From: an uncultured Oscillospiraceae bacterium
Lineage (GTDB): Bacteria > Bacillota > Clostridia > Oscillospirales > Acutalibacteraceae
Assembly: GCA_900549825.1 (NCBI GenBank)
Contig: URQB01000010.1
Span: 36,646 to 100,645 of the forward strand
Direction of reading: 5' to 3'
DNA: 64,000 nt
The notes beneath the pieces are model-generated. The model was not told the DNA's origin, ran no database searches, and was given only the letters and a program-made list of their open reading frames with translations. Below, piece by piece: positions 32,141 through 40,504 of this stretch (position 1 is its first letter; every line of letters starts with the position of its first letter). A program made the translations under genes and the position numbers.

Positions 32141-33418
32141 ATGCCGGTTTTTCAGGAGATGAGCAGGGAAGGGCTCGAGGCGCAGAAGGCAAGCCTTTTA
32201 CAGGAATATGAAGCGTTTCAGGCAAAGGGGCTAAAGCTCGATATGTCGCGCGGCAAGCCCGGCGCGGATCAGCTCGACCTTTCCATGGAGATGCTCAACG
32301 TCCTCCACTCTGATTCCGACGTCAAATCAGAAAATGGGATGGACTGCCGCAACTACGGCGTGCTTGACGGCATTCCGGAGTGCAAGCGTCTTTTTGCGGA
32401 GCTGATGGGCGTTGCCCCGCAGAATATCATCGTAGGCGGCAATTCGAGCCTGAATATGATGTTCGACTATGTTTCCCAGTGCATGACGCACGGCGCGGGC
32501 AGCACTCCCTGGTGCAAGCTTGACAAGGTGAAATTCGCCTGCCCGGTGCCCGGCTATGACCGTCATTTCGGCGTGTGCGAATATTTCGGGATCGAGATGA
32601 TCAACATCCCGATGCTGGAGGACGGCCCGGATATGTACTTACTGGAAAAGGTCGTGAAGGATCCGGCAGTCAAGGGCATGTTCTGTGTGCCGAAGTATTC
32701 CAATCCCGAGGGCAAGACCTATTCCGACGAGGTTGTGCGCCGTATGGCCGCGATGAAGACGGGGGCATCGGACTTCCGCATCATCTGGGATAACGCATAT
32801 TGTGTCCACGATCTGACGGATACGCCCGACAAGGTGCTCAACATGCTCGATGAGTGCCAAAAGGCCGGCAATCCGGACCGCGTCATCATGGTTGCCTCCA
32901 CATCGAAGATCAGCTTCCCCGGCGCGGGCGTCGCGGTGATGGCGGCCTCCGATGCGAATATCGCCATGATCAAAACCCGCATGGCCTCCCAGACGATCGG
33001 CTACGACAAGCTCAACCAGCTGCGCCACGTCCGTTTCTTCAAGGATGCGGATGGCATCCGTGCGCAGATGAAGCGCCACGCTGCGATCCTGCGCCCGAAG
33101 TTCCGGGCTGTGCTCGATGCGTTTGAAAAAGAGCTCGGCGGCAAGGGCATCGCCTCCTGGAAGAACCCGAACGGCGGCTATTTCATCAGCCTCGACGTGC
33201 TCGACGGCTGTGCAAAGCGCGTGGGCGTGCTCTGTAAGGAGGCGGGCGTTACGCTCACCACGCCCGGCGCGACCTATCCCTACGGCAAGGACCCGGCGGA
33301 CCGCAACATCCGCATCGCGCCGACGCTCCCGCCCGTGGCGGAGCTTGAGCAGGCGGTGGCGCTGTTGTGCGTGTGCGTGCAGCTTGCGGCGTGCGAAAAG
33401 CTGCTGGAGAGCAAGTAA
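32141..33418 (+). CDS. Aspartate aminotransferase, PF12897 type
   Basis: A 425-residue PLP enzyme transferring the amino group between aspartate and 2-oxoglutarate. It belongs to the Asp_aminotransf (PF12897) branch rather than the classical AspC branch: LDMSRGKPGADQLDLS at the N-terminus, CPVPGYDRHF, NPEGKTYSDE, IIWDNAYCVHD (PLP Asp) and STSKISFPGAG with the Schiff-base Lys256. AGGAGG (32129-32134) with 6-nt spacing fixes ATG 32141; an upstream extension has no ribosome site. Monocistronic. Confidence 0.93.
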   Translation: MPVFQEMSREGLEAQKASLLQEYEAFQAKGLKLDMSRGKPGADQLDLSMEMLNVLHSDSDVKSENGMDCRNYGVLDGIPECKRLFAELMGVAPQNIIVGGNSSLNMMFDYVSQCMTHGAGSTPWCKLDKVKFACPVPGYDRHFGVCEYFGIEMINIPMLEDGPDMYLLEKVVKDPAVKGMFCVPKYSNPEGKTYSDEVVRRMAAMKTGASDFRIIWDNAYCVHDLTDTPDKVLNMLDECQKAGNPDRVIMVASTSKISFPGAGVAVMAASDANIAMIKTRMASQTIGYDKLNQLRHVRFFKDADGIRAQMKRHAAILRPKFRAVLDAFEKELGGKGIASWKNPNGGYFISLDVLDGCAKRVGVLCKEAGVTLTTPGATYPYGKDPADRNIRIAPTLPPVAELEQAVALLCVCVQLAACEKLLESK

Positions 33419-33450
33419 ATATTCTTTCTTTCATAGATGAAATGAAAACA

Positions 33451-33484
33451 GCAGGCGGATGCATGGTGCGTCCGCCTGCTTTTC
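33451..33484 (+). terminator. Terminator after the aspartate aminotransferase gene
   Basis: A 12-bp stem GCAGGCGGATGC (33451-33462) / GCGTCCGCCTGC (33468-33479, one G-T pair), then TTTTCT. Confidence 0.9.
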
Positions 33485-33505
33485 TGTGATTGGTTTTCAT
33501 ATGCC

Positions 33506-33559
33506 GCCGGGCGCCTTATTTACCCATCCTGGTAAGGAAGGCGCCCGGCAGTATTTTTT
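33506..33559 (+). terminator. Second, tandem terminator hairpin
   Basis: GCCGGGCGCCTT (33506-33517) pairs with 33538-33549. Inner TTACC/GGTAA extends it, and AGTATTTTTT follows on the plus strand. There is no T-run on the minus side, so it backs up the first terminator rather than ending the LacI gene. Confidence 0.8.
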
Positions 33560-33619
33560 CGTTTCTGTCTGGATGGAACAGCTCCTCATTCCCGAAAAGA
33601 ATCGATTGTGATAACGAAT

Positions 33620-34630
33620 TCATCGCTTTTTGACGCTGCTGCGCACGACAAGCTCCGGTTCCAGGCTGACCGTGCGGGGCGGATCCTTCGCGCCCTGCAG
33701 CCGGCTGGTCATCAGCCGGCAGGCCTCCTCGCCCAGCTGCTGGGGATCCTGGGCCACTGAGGTCAGCTCCACGCCCAGCGCAAAGGGGGAGAGGGAATTA
33801 TCATAGCTCACCAGGGAGAAATCGTCCGGCACACGCAGGCCCAGGCCGTACAGATGCTTCAGAAACCCCAGGGCCATCATATCGTTGGAGACAAAGGCGG
33901 CAGTGGCATCGGTTTTCAGAAGGGCTTGCGCCGCCCGGTATCCGCTGTCAAAGTGGTAATCTCCCTCCGCTATCAGGGTGGGATCATAGGGCAGCCCCAT
34001 CTCTTCCAGGGCGCTGCAATAGCCCTTAAGCCGTGCACGGCCGTTGTTGGAGCGTGTGTTGGCTACGTAGCCGATACGGGTGTGGCCGCTCTCGATCAGA
34101 TGCCGTGCCGCTATGTAGGCACCGTACTCATTATCGAAGAGGACCTTGTCACAAGCCAGGTCGTCGTATACCCGATCCACCTGCACGTAGGGAAACGGCA
34201 GCCTCCCGAGCTCCTCCAGCAGGTCGGCGTTGTTCTGATAGGACTCGTTGCTGACGATGAGAAAGAGACCGTCCACACCGTGGGAAGTGATGCTGCGCAG
34301 CAGCGTCCGATCCTCGTCATAGAGATCATTGGAGCTGGCGATGAGCAACAGATAGCCCTCTCGCTGGCAGCAGCCTTCAATGCGCTTGGCCAGGGAGGCG
34401 AAAAAGGTGTTTTCAATATCAGGCAATATGAGTGCCAGCGTCCGCGTTTTTTTGGTAACAAGGCTGCGGGCCGCCTGATTGGGCGCATAGTTGAGCCTCC
34501 GGGCGATCTCCCGGATATGCTTCCTTTTGGCGTCCGCTATGCGGCAGGGCCGGTCATTCAGCACCAGTGACACCGCGCTGACTGACACGCCGGCCTCTCT
34601 GGCGATATCCTTTATGGTTACGCTCATCAT
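33620..34630 (-). CDS. LacI-family transcriptional regulator
   Basis: A 336-residue repressor. The N-terminal helix-turn-helix (VTIKDIAREAGVSVSAVSL, then a hinge with RRLNYAPNQAARSL) is followed by a periplasmic-binding-type sugar domain (residues 60-336; LILPDIENTFFASLAKRIE, GYVANTRSNNGRARLKGY, FVSNDMMALGFL). It is the last gene of the nucleoside operon and the obvious candidate to bind the 18-bp palindrome at 38571-38588. The effector is probably a nucleoside or ribose derivative. AAAGGA before ATG 34630; the next codon is also ATG. Confidence 0.93.
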   Translation of the reverse strand: MMSVTIKDIAREAGVSVSAVSLVLNDRPCRIADAKRKHIREIARRLNYAPNQAARSLVTKKTRTLALILPDIENTFFASLAKRIEGCCQREGYLLLIASSNDLYDEDRTLLRSITSHGVDGLFLIVSNESYQNNADLLEELGRLPFPYVQVDRVYDDLACDKVLFDNEYGAYIAARHLIESGHTRIGYVANTRSNNGRARLKGYCSALEEMGLPYDPTLIAEGDYHFDSGYRAAQALLKTDATAAFVSNDMMALGFLKHLYGLGLRVPDDFSLVSYDNSLSPFALGVELTSVAQDPQQLGEEACRLMTSRLQGAKDPPRTVSLEPELVVRSSVKKR

Positions 34631-34674
34631 GCTCAATTCCTTTAACGATAGAAAAATAAAATGAAAGAATCATG

Positions 34675-34706
34675 AACGGGGCAGCCATAGATATGGCTGC
34701 CCCGTT
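34675..34706 (-). repeat. Strong hairpin between the carrier and LacI genes
   Basis: A perfect 14-bp stem AACGGGGCAGCCAT / ATGGCTGCCCCGTT with a 4-base loop. No immediate U-tract on either strand, so it may be a partial terminator or mRNA-processing/stabilising hairpin lowering LacI expression. Confidence 0.6.
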
Positions 34707-34715
34707 TGTCAAAAG

Positions 34716-36155
34716 TTAAGACATCGGCAGAAAAACGATCATAGACAGCACAAACATGAACACCGTACCGATAATCATGGGGAAGCAGGTGCGCTTGACG
34801 ATCTCGATGGGGCTCTTCTTCACCGATCCGGCGACGATCATGGTCACGGCCGCCACCGGGGACACGGCCCGCAACAGGTTGCCCGCCAGACCCATGGGGA
34901 TGCTGATAGCCAGCACATTGATGCCAGCGGCCATCGCCAGCGGCACCATCAGGGGGACCATGGCGAAGAACAGAGCAGTACCGCTGCCGCTGAGAATGAC
35001 GATCAGAGCCGTCAGGCCGACAAGGATGAGCGGGAGCACAAAGCCCAGATTGCCGCCCTGAATGCCCAGCATGGCGTTCTGAAGAGCGCCGATGAGGCCG
35101 ATGGATTTGAGGCCGGTGACGAACACCGACGCCGCGACCAGCAGGGCCACAATCGGCATGGCACCGCCCATGCCTTTGAAGAAGGTCTCAGTGCCATCCA
35201 GCGCGGCTTTCACCTTGCGCTTGCGGATGATCTCACAGACCATAGCGATGACAAAGGAGAAAAGGGTGGCTACTTCAACGCTAATGTTGATGTCCAAATT
35301 GGTGATGGACTGTACTGCAAAGACAATGATCAGTAGGATAATGGGCAGCAGGGGGAGAATCGCATACACCGTTTTGAACAGCTTGCCGCCCTCAATGGCT
35401 TTGACATCCTGGACGTCCGCCAGATCGGTGGCGCGGTCTGCGCCCAGCTTCTTATCCATGTGCCGCTGCCAGAAATAATGGGCAATCGCCATCACCAGCA
35501 GGGTGGGGATGGATACAAGTGCATGATAGCGGAACACGTACTCCGTGGGTGTCAGGCCAGCGAATTCAGTGGTTTTGGCCAGTTCCTCGGCTATGGCCAC
35601 GTTATCGGAGCCCAGTGGGGTGGGTATGACGGTAGCAGTGGTGGCGATGATGCCGGCGGCAGTCAGAGAGCTCATACCGGCCTTGACCATGACCGGATAC
35701 AGGGTGGCCAGCAGGATGATCGCCAGGTTGGACGCGCTGGGGATCACCAGGGACAGCAGGTTCCCCAGCAGGAAAACCACCGGTACCAGGAAATAAACGG
35801 ACTTGATCTTACCGATCGGCCTGGTCAGTACGCTGACCGTCACCTCATTGGCGCCAATGGAGCTCATGTAGGCGGAGTAACCGCCCAAAATGAGGATGAT
35901 GAAACCGGCGGCGCTCAGGGTACTCTTGAACTGGTCGGCTATGGCCTTCAACGGATCGAGCCAGACCGCGCCAGTACCGACGAAGTCCTTTATGGCGATC
36001 CCGTTACCCGTGGCGATGCCGATAAACATCAGCACAACGCCCATGAGCAACAGAGTGATCTTTATGTCCATTTTCTTAATGAGCATAAAGACGACGACGA
36101 CAACCGCGATCAGGGCGGAGCCGTACATGAGGACAGCGGACATAACTGCAGACAT
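34716..36155 (-). CDS. DcuC/YfcC-type secondary carrier, probable nucleoside or ribose-derivative uptake
   Basis: A 479-residue integral membrane protein with about 12-13 hydrophobic segments and no ATPase. Repeated motifs such as VIPSASNLAIILLATLYP and LSGSGTALFFAMVPLM resemble the DcuC C4-dicarboxylate / ion-transporter superfamily. Its position between a nucleoside hydrolase and a LacI regulator argues that it imports nucleosides or a related ligand rather than dicarboxylates. It starts at 36155, 46 bases after the hydrolase gene, in the same operon. Confidence 0.78.
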   Translation of the reverse strand: MSAVMSAVLMYGSALIAVVVVVFMLIKKMDIKITLLLMGVVLMFIGIATGNGIAIKDFVGTGAVWLDPLKAIADQFKSTLSAAGFIILILGGYSAYMSSIGANEVTVSVLTRPIGKIKSVYFLVPVVFLLGNLLSLVIPSASNLAIILLATLYPVMVKAGMSSLTAAGIIATTATVIPTPLGSDNVAIAEELAKTTEFAGLTPTEYVFRYHALVSIPTLLVMAIAHYFWQRHMDKKLGADRATDLADVQDVKAIEGGKLFKTVYAILPLLPIILLIIVFAVQSITNLDINISVEVATLFSFVIAMVCEIIRKRKVKAALDGTETFFKGMGGAMPIVALLVAASVFVTGLKSIGLIGALQNAMLGIQGGNLGFVLPLILVGLTALIVILSGSGTALFFAMVPLMVPLAMAAGINVLAISIPMGLAGNLLRAVSPVAAVTMIVAGSVKKSPIEIVKRTCFPMIIGTVFMFVLSMIVFLPMS

Positions 36156-36201
36156 AAATATGCCTCCCTTATTTTAATTCGTATGGTAACTCCGGGAAGG
36201 A

Positions 36202-37122
36202 TCAGATACAGCGGGCGATACAATCCAGGAACCAGGTGCGAAACAGTTCCTGGTTGATGCTCATGCAGACCTTGGCGTTGTTGGGCTTGCCCAGATAGCC
36301 CTTCAGGTCTACCAGGGTGCATCCGGCGGTCATGGTGCCCGCCAGCTCCACGTCCACATAGGTCTCCGCTAGCTCGTACATCTCAGGCTTCAGCAGGTAA
36401 GCCATGGCGCAGCTGTCGTACATTTTGAGCCCGGTCTTCATGCTGCCGCCGCGATATTTCTGGAACAGGCAGTAGGCCATGCGGCCCACCTCGCCCAGCT
36501 GGGGGAGCTTTGCGCTGTCCTCGGGAAGGACCAGCGCCTTCCAGCCCACGTCCAGCCCGGCCATGACCAGCGGCAGGCCGCTGTCAAAGACGATCTTGGC
36601 CGCCTCAGGGTCGGTGGCCACGTTGAATTCCGACATGACGCCCTTGTTTCCCCGACTGGCGGAGCCGCCCATCATGACGATTTCGCGGATGTTTGCCTTG
36701 ACCTCGGGATAAACCTTGAGCAGCAGGGCAATATTGGTCAGAGGGGCAATGGGCACCAGCGTGATCGGTTCATCGCTCTCCATGATCACGCGGCGCATGG
36801 CGTCCACCGCGTTCTCCTCAAGCAGCAGATGATCGTCCGGCTCCTCAAAATCGAAGCCCTCCATGCCGCTCTTGCCATGGACATTGCTGGCATCCATCAG
36901 TGGCAGAATCAAGGGCCCGGCAGCGCCCTTGGCCACCGGTACCTCCTTCTGGAAGAACTTGAGCAGGCGCAGGGCGTTGTAGGTGACTTTGTCGAGGGAG
37001 ACGTTGCCGGCCACCGTGGTGATGAGCTTTACGTCCAGTTCCTCGCTGAACAGTGCTATGGCAATGGCGACGGCGTCGTCGATGCCGGGGTCGGTGTCAA
37101 TGATAATTGGGCGTTTCTTCAT
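36202..37122 (-). CDS. Inosine/uridine-preferring nucleoside hydrolase with an unusual active-site Tyr
   Basis: A 306-residue hydrolase that splits ribonucleosides into base and ribose. The calcium-binding N-terminal signature DTDPGIDDA (9-17) and the VPIAPLTNIALLL and FNVATDPEAA motifs are intact. At the usual catalytic His-Asp near the C-terminus (HDxxA) the sequence is MYDSCAMAY, with Tyr235 in place of His and Asp236 kept. Released ribose would feed the adjacent ribokinase; the genes overlap by 4 bases. Specificity is therefore uncertain. Confidence 0.9.
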   Translation of the reverse strand: MKKRPIIIDTDPGIDDAVAIAIALFSEELDVKLITTVAGNVSLDKVTYNALRLLKFFQKEVPVAKGAAGPLILPLMDASNVHGKSGMEGFDFEEPDDHLLLEENAVDAMRRVIMESDEPITLVPIAPLTNIALLLKVYPEVKANIREIVMMGGSASRGNKGVMSEFNVATDPEAAKIVFDSGLPLVMAGLDVGWKALVLPEDSAKLPQLGEVGRMAYCLFQKYRGGSMKTGLKMYDSCAMAYLLKPEMYELAETYVDVELAGTMTAGCTLVDLKGYLGKPNNAKVCMSINQELFRTWFLDCIARCI

Positions 37123-38042
37123 TTTGATTCCTCCTTAAAATAGGCCTCTACTTCGTTCAGATAGGGAATGGACTGCTGCGCGCCCTGTCTGGTTATGGTC
37201 AGGGCCGCTACCTTGGTGGCGAAGCGCATACACTGCTCGACATTGTTGCCACGGACCAGGGCGCAGGCCAGCGCGCCGATATAGGAGTCGCCGGCGGCGG
37301 TGGTGTCCACATTGGGGACCGAGTAGCTGTCCACCAGGATGACGTCGTCCCCCATGCGGCAGACGCTGCCCTTTTCCCCGAGCGTGATGATTGCGCCGCC
37401 CACGCCCATAGCCTTGAAGCGGCTCAGCGCGTTCTGGCAGCTGGCCTTATCTCTGGGATACAGGCCGGTAAGAAACTCACATTCGGTCTGGTTGACCACA
37501 ATCAGATCGATGTTGGCATAGGCCTCCGCCGGGATTGGCCTGGCGGGTGCGGGATTAAACAGTGTAAACAGACGGTGGCTCCTGGCCGCGGACAGAGCGT
37601 CGATGACCGCTCGTTGCTCGCATTCGTACTGGGTGACGAAGATGTCCTTCGGCTCGGCCAGCCTGTCGAGAATGGCCACTACGTCCTTTCCACACATTTC
37701 ATGGTTTGCACCGGCGTTCAGGATGATTCGGTTGTCGCCGCCGCAGCGGGTGATGACAGCGACGCCCGTATTGTTACAGTCGCTGCGGTCCACATAGGTG
37801 CAGTCGACACCGGCCCCCTCCAGTGCCAGGCGTACCTGTTCACCGAACAGATCCTGCCCGACCCGGGCAATCATCCAGGTGGGAGCGCCCAGCTTGGCGG
37901 CTGCTACCGCCTGATTGCCGCCCTTGCCGCCGGGGTTGGTAAGGAAGTTGCGGCCCTCTACAGTTTGTCCCGCCTGGGGCATGGCGTCGCATTCAATGGT
38001 CAGATCCATATTCAGGCTGCCGAATACAATGACTTTTCCCAT
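37119..38042 (-). CDS. rbsK: Ribokinase
   Basis: A 307-residue PfkB-family kinase phosphorylating ribose (or a similar sugar) to the 5-phosphate. Visible: VFGSLNMDLT start, PGGKGGNQAVAAAKLG (about 37-52), VDTTAAGDSYIGAL with the catalytic Asp near 252, and ITRQGAQQSIP near the end, matching RbsK more closely than other PfkB members. GAGGGA precedes ATG 38042. It overlaps the nucleoside hydrolase gene by 4 bases, linking nucleoside cleavage to ribose activation. Confidence 0.93.
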   Translation of the reverse strand: MGKVIVFGSLNMDLTIECDAMPQAGQTVEGRNFLTNPGGKGGNQAVAAAKLGAPTWMIARVGQDLFGEQVRLALEGAGVDCTYVDRSDCNNTGVAVITRCGGDNRIILNAGANHEMCGKDVVAILDRLAEPKDIFVTQYECEQRAVIDALSAARSHRLFTLFNPAPARPIPAEAYANIDLIVVNQTECEFLTGLYPRDKASCQNALSRFKAMGVGGAIITLGEKGSVCRMGDDVILVDSYSVPNVDTTAAGDSYIGALACALVRGNNVEQCMRFATKVAALTITRQGAQQSIPYLNEVEAYFKEESK

Positions 38043-38119
38043 AGGATTCCCTCGTTTCTCCGCAGACTTGTCAGAAAAGCGGGCGCGCACCGCTGCGGCA
38101 AGACGCGTCCGTTGGCCCT

Positions 38120-38557
38120 TTAGAGTGCCGTGTGACCGGCCCGGCCGGGATGGACGAAGCAAACCATGCCGTGCCCCAGCCCGGGAGCAGGCCGCCGGAT
38201 GAATCCGAATTGTTCATAGAAGCCCTCGGTGCCCGGTGTGGCCATGAGGCCGACATAGGCGTTGTCGCAGGCCGTTGTGTCGATGTAACGAAAGATTGCA
38301 TCCATGAGCAGGCGGCCGATGCCGCGTCCCTGATAGGCGGGGTCCACCACCACATCCTTGATAAAAAACACGATGCGGCCATCCCCCACGATACGGGCAA
38401 TGCCTGCCGGCTCGTCGCCGTCCATGATCACAACGGTGTATAACGTTTTTTCCAACGCGGCGGTCACATCCTCTGGCGCGTAGGGCTGGAATCCCACCTT
38501 ATCTCGAATAGCGCAGTATATCTCCGGTGTTAACGCCTGTTCCACAACCCGTAGCAT
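38120..38557 (-). CDS. GNAT-family N-acetyltransferase, first gene of the nucleoside operon
   Basis: A 145-residue acetyl-CoA-dependent acetyltransferase. The CoA loop VVDPAYQGRGIGRLLMDA (about 72-89) and the late FYEQFGFIRRP are typical. The substrate is unknown; its place ahead of rbsK suggests modification of a nucleoside-derived amine or of a protein in the pathway, but this is speculative. AAGGTGG at 38571-38565 with 7-nt spacing gives ATG 38557 and overlaps the palindromic operator. Confidence 0.87.
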   Translation of the reverse strand: MLRVVEQALTPEIYCAIRDKVGFQPYAPEDVTAALEKTLYTVVIMDGDEPAGIARIVGDGRIVFFIKDVVVDPAYQGRGIGRLLMDAIFRYIDTTACDNAYVGLMATPGTEGFYEQFGFIRRPAPGLGHGMVCFVHPGRAGHTAL

Positions 38558-38570
38558 GAGATCGCCACCT

Positions 38571-38588
38571 TGATAAAACGTTTTATCA
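38571..38588 (-). promoter_or_regulatory. Palindromic LacI-type operator
   Basis: TGATAAAACGTTTTATCA is a perfect 18-bp palindrome with the central CG typical of LacI/GalR sites. It lies about 13 bp downstream of the -10, where a bound repressor would block transcription, and touches the ribosome site of the first gene. Confidence 0.85.
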
Positions 38589-38601
38589 TTTGTCTGCTCC
38601 A

Positions 38602-38630
38602 ATATTAGCATGTCACGGGCATATTGTCAA
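38602..38630 (-). promoter_or_regulatory. Promoter of the nucleoside operon
   Basis: On the minus strand TTGACA (38630-38625), 17-bp spacer, TAATAT (38607-38602). Confidence 0.88.
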
Positions 38631-38800
38631 TAGTAATTTTTCCTCTTACTATTATTTTTTGTGCAGCATGCGGGAGAGGCTTGCGACTGCCGGGCAATGC
38701 AGACCAGGGTATGCTGCACGAAAACGGCTAAGCGGGCCGTCATGCCTGTCTGGAACGGTGTTACTCACCGCGCGGCCATCAAAATGTGTGCGAGACGCGG

Positions 38801-38853
38801 CCATGAAAAATGCCGCTGAACGTGCGATGGTTTCGCACATTTCAGCGGCATTT
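38801..38853 (-). terminator. Terminator of the LCP gene
   Basis: A long hairpin: AAATGCCGCTGAA (38853-38841 on the minus strand) pairs with 38820-38807, and an inner TGCGA/TCGCA stem extends it. TTTTTCATGG follows on the minus strand. The rest of 38652-38800 holds no gene I can see. Confidence 0.82.
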
Positions 38854-38916
38854 CTTTTGCATTCGGCAAGCAGGCCAGACGGGGCCTGCGTTTCCCGATG
38901 CGGGTGAGGAAAGAGG

Positions 38917-40206
38917 TCACCCGCTCTTCTGTGTCGTCTTCTCCCTGTCCTTGGTATAAAGGAAGTCGTAAAGCAGCTGCTGATTCTTTTCGATGTCAAG
39001 CGACAGAACGTCCTGCCCCTTGATGGTCTTGCTCTTCCAGGTTCCATCCGCCGGAATGCGCATCTGCTCCACGTCGTAGCGCATATAGGAGAGCGCCGCG
39101 CCGCTTGCCAGCTTCATCAGATCACTTTGCTTCATATCCGTTTCCACATCGGGCAGGATCTCCTGCACCATCTCGATGAGGGTCGGGATCGGCGTGCTCT
39201 TTGCCTTGTCAATGATAGCGGAGATGACCTTGCGCTGGCGCTGGGTGCGCATAAAATCGGAGTCGAGGTAGCGGATGCGGCAGTACCAGAGCGCCTCGTT
39301 GCCGTCGAGCTGGACAGCTTCACCGGCCTGGATATCGAGGTGGACGTCGTTGCGCATATATTTTGCCTCTTTCTCCGTCACCTCAACGGTGATCCCGCCG
39401 AGCTTGTTGACGATGTTTTTGAACATGTCGAAATCCACAAGCACATAATGATCGATTTTGGCGTTAAAGTTGTATTCCAGTGTGTCCATCACGAGCTGTG
39501 CGCCGCCCCAGGAGCAGGAGGCGTTGAGTTTTGCGTAGCCGTTATCCGGAATATAGACCCAGGAATCGCGCAGGAAGGAGGTGAGCTTGAGCTTTTTGTT
39601 GGCGCGGTCAATGGAGACCATCATCATCGTATCCGACCGGGAGCTTTCATCCGCATTCCTCCGGTCGACGCCCAGGAAGAGGATATTGGTCACATCCTTG
39701 CTGCTGAACAGGTTGCTTTCATCGACATAAACATTGTTTTTATGCCCTGCCTCGTTATAGTTGAAGGAGCCCATCAGGCGATAGAGATAAGTACCGCCCG
39801 CGATCGCGGCGACCAGGATCAGGGCGATGAGCGCGAGAAATATTTTCAGCACGACATGCTTTTTCCGCCGGCGTTTTTTTCTGCCGCTTTTGATATCCTC
39901 CATCGGCTGGCCGGAGACCGCGCCCTGCTGTGGCCTTTGTTGCTGAGGCGGCCGCCTGTCGTATGGATTCTGGGCCGGCGGCCTGACTGGCGTGAAATCC
40001 TGCGTTGCGTCGGCCGGCCTGGCCGGAGATGGCCGCTTTGGCGGTTGCTTCGGCTGGGCGGGGCGCTGCTGAGGCCTTGTGTCATTGGAATTGGGGGGCG
40101 GCGCAGGCCGTTTCGGCCGCTGGCCTGAGGAGGAGCTGATATCCCGGCTGTCGCCGTCCCTTTTTCGGTTCGGGTCCCGATTACTGGAGCTGTAGATGTC
40201 TTCCAT
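38917..40206 (-). CDS. LytR-CpsA-Psr (LCP) family cell-wall ligase
   Basis: About 429 residues. LCP enzymes transfer wall teichoic acid or other glycopolymers from lipid carriers to peptidoglycan. A cytoplasmic N-terminus rich in Pro, Gln, Ser and Arg (about 100 residues) is followed by a basic KKRRRKK stop, one membrane helix (about 115-138) and the extracytoplasmic LCP domain (NILFLGVDRRNADESSRSDTMM and TSFLRDSWVYIP, with the catalytic Arg/Asp positions). Start is ambiguous: ATG 40206 fits AAAGGA; ATG 40218 and GTG 40227 are in frame. The promoter is at 40256-40284. Confidence 0.92.
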   Translation of the reverse strand: MEDIYSSSNRDPNRKRDGDSRDISSSSGQRPKRPAPPPNSNDTRPQQRPAQPKQPPKRPSPARPADATQDFTPVRPPAQNPYDRRPPQQQRPQQGAVSGQPMEDIKSGRKKRRRKKHVVLKIFLALIALILVAAIAGGTYLYRLMGSFNYNEAGHKNNVYVDESNLFSSKDVTNILFLGVDRRNADESSRSDTMMMVSIDRANKKLKLTSFLRDSWVYIPDNGYAKLNASCSWGGAQLVMDTLEYNFNAKIDHYVLVDFDMFKNIVNKLGGITVEVTEKEAKYMRNDVHLDIQAGEAVQLDGNEALWYCRIRYLDSDFMRTQRQRKVISAIIDKAKSTPIPTLIEMVQEILPDVETDMKQSDLMKLASGAALSYMRYDVEQMRIPADGTWKSKTIKGQDVLSLDIEKNQQLLYDFLYTKDREKTTQKSG

Positions 40207-40255
40207 TCTTATTTTCATCCTTTCCACGAGGAATTGATCAGATTGTTTCCTTCCT

Positions 40256-40284
40256 ATTTTACATCATTCGACCTTTTGATACAA
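40256..40284 (-). promoter_or_regulatory. Promoter of the LCP gene
   Basis: On the minus strand TTGTAT (40284-40279), 17-bp spacer, TAAAAT (40261-40256). The remaining 160 bases up to the pyrB promoter hold nothing recognisable. Confidence 0.72.
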
Positions 40285-40446
40285 TCTTTTTTGAAAAACT
40301 TAAATATTGGCAGTATTTCTGGTGCACGCGGGCCCGGCTGCCGAAGGCTCTGCCGCGCCGTTTGCGCTTTGTTTACCCAGCCTGCCGCCGGTCTGTGAAC
40401 ACTCTGTGTCTGCCCTTTTACGGGCCTGCCTCTATCCATCAGGGTA

Positions 40447-40475
40447 TTGTTATTTTGCAGGTTTGCTGATAAAAT
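40447..40475 (+). promoter_or_regulatory. Promoter of pyrB
   Basis: TTGTTA (40447-40452), 17-bp spacer, TAAAAT (40470-40475). No PyrR-type attenuator or long leader lies between it and the gene. Confidence 0.7.
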
Positions 40476-40504
40476 AAAAGATACAAACGGGTCAGAAGGA
40501 AGGC

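Noticed and set aside
34675..34706. Intrinsic terminator after the carrier gene
   Set aside because: The hairpin is strong but has no U-tract on the minus strand; kept only as a hairpin.
33600..38650. Recent horizontal transfer of the nucleoside operon
   Set aside because: The block is self-contained with its own regulator, but I see no repeats, integrase or att-like ends, and composition could not be measured here.
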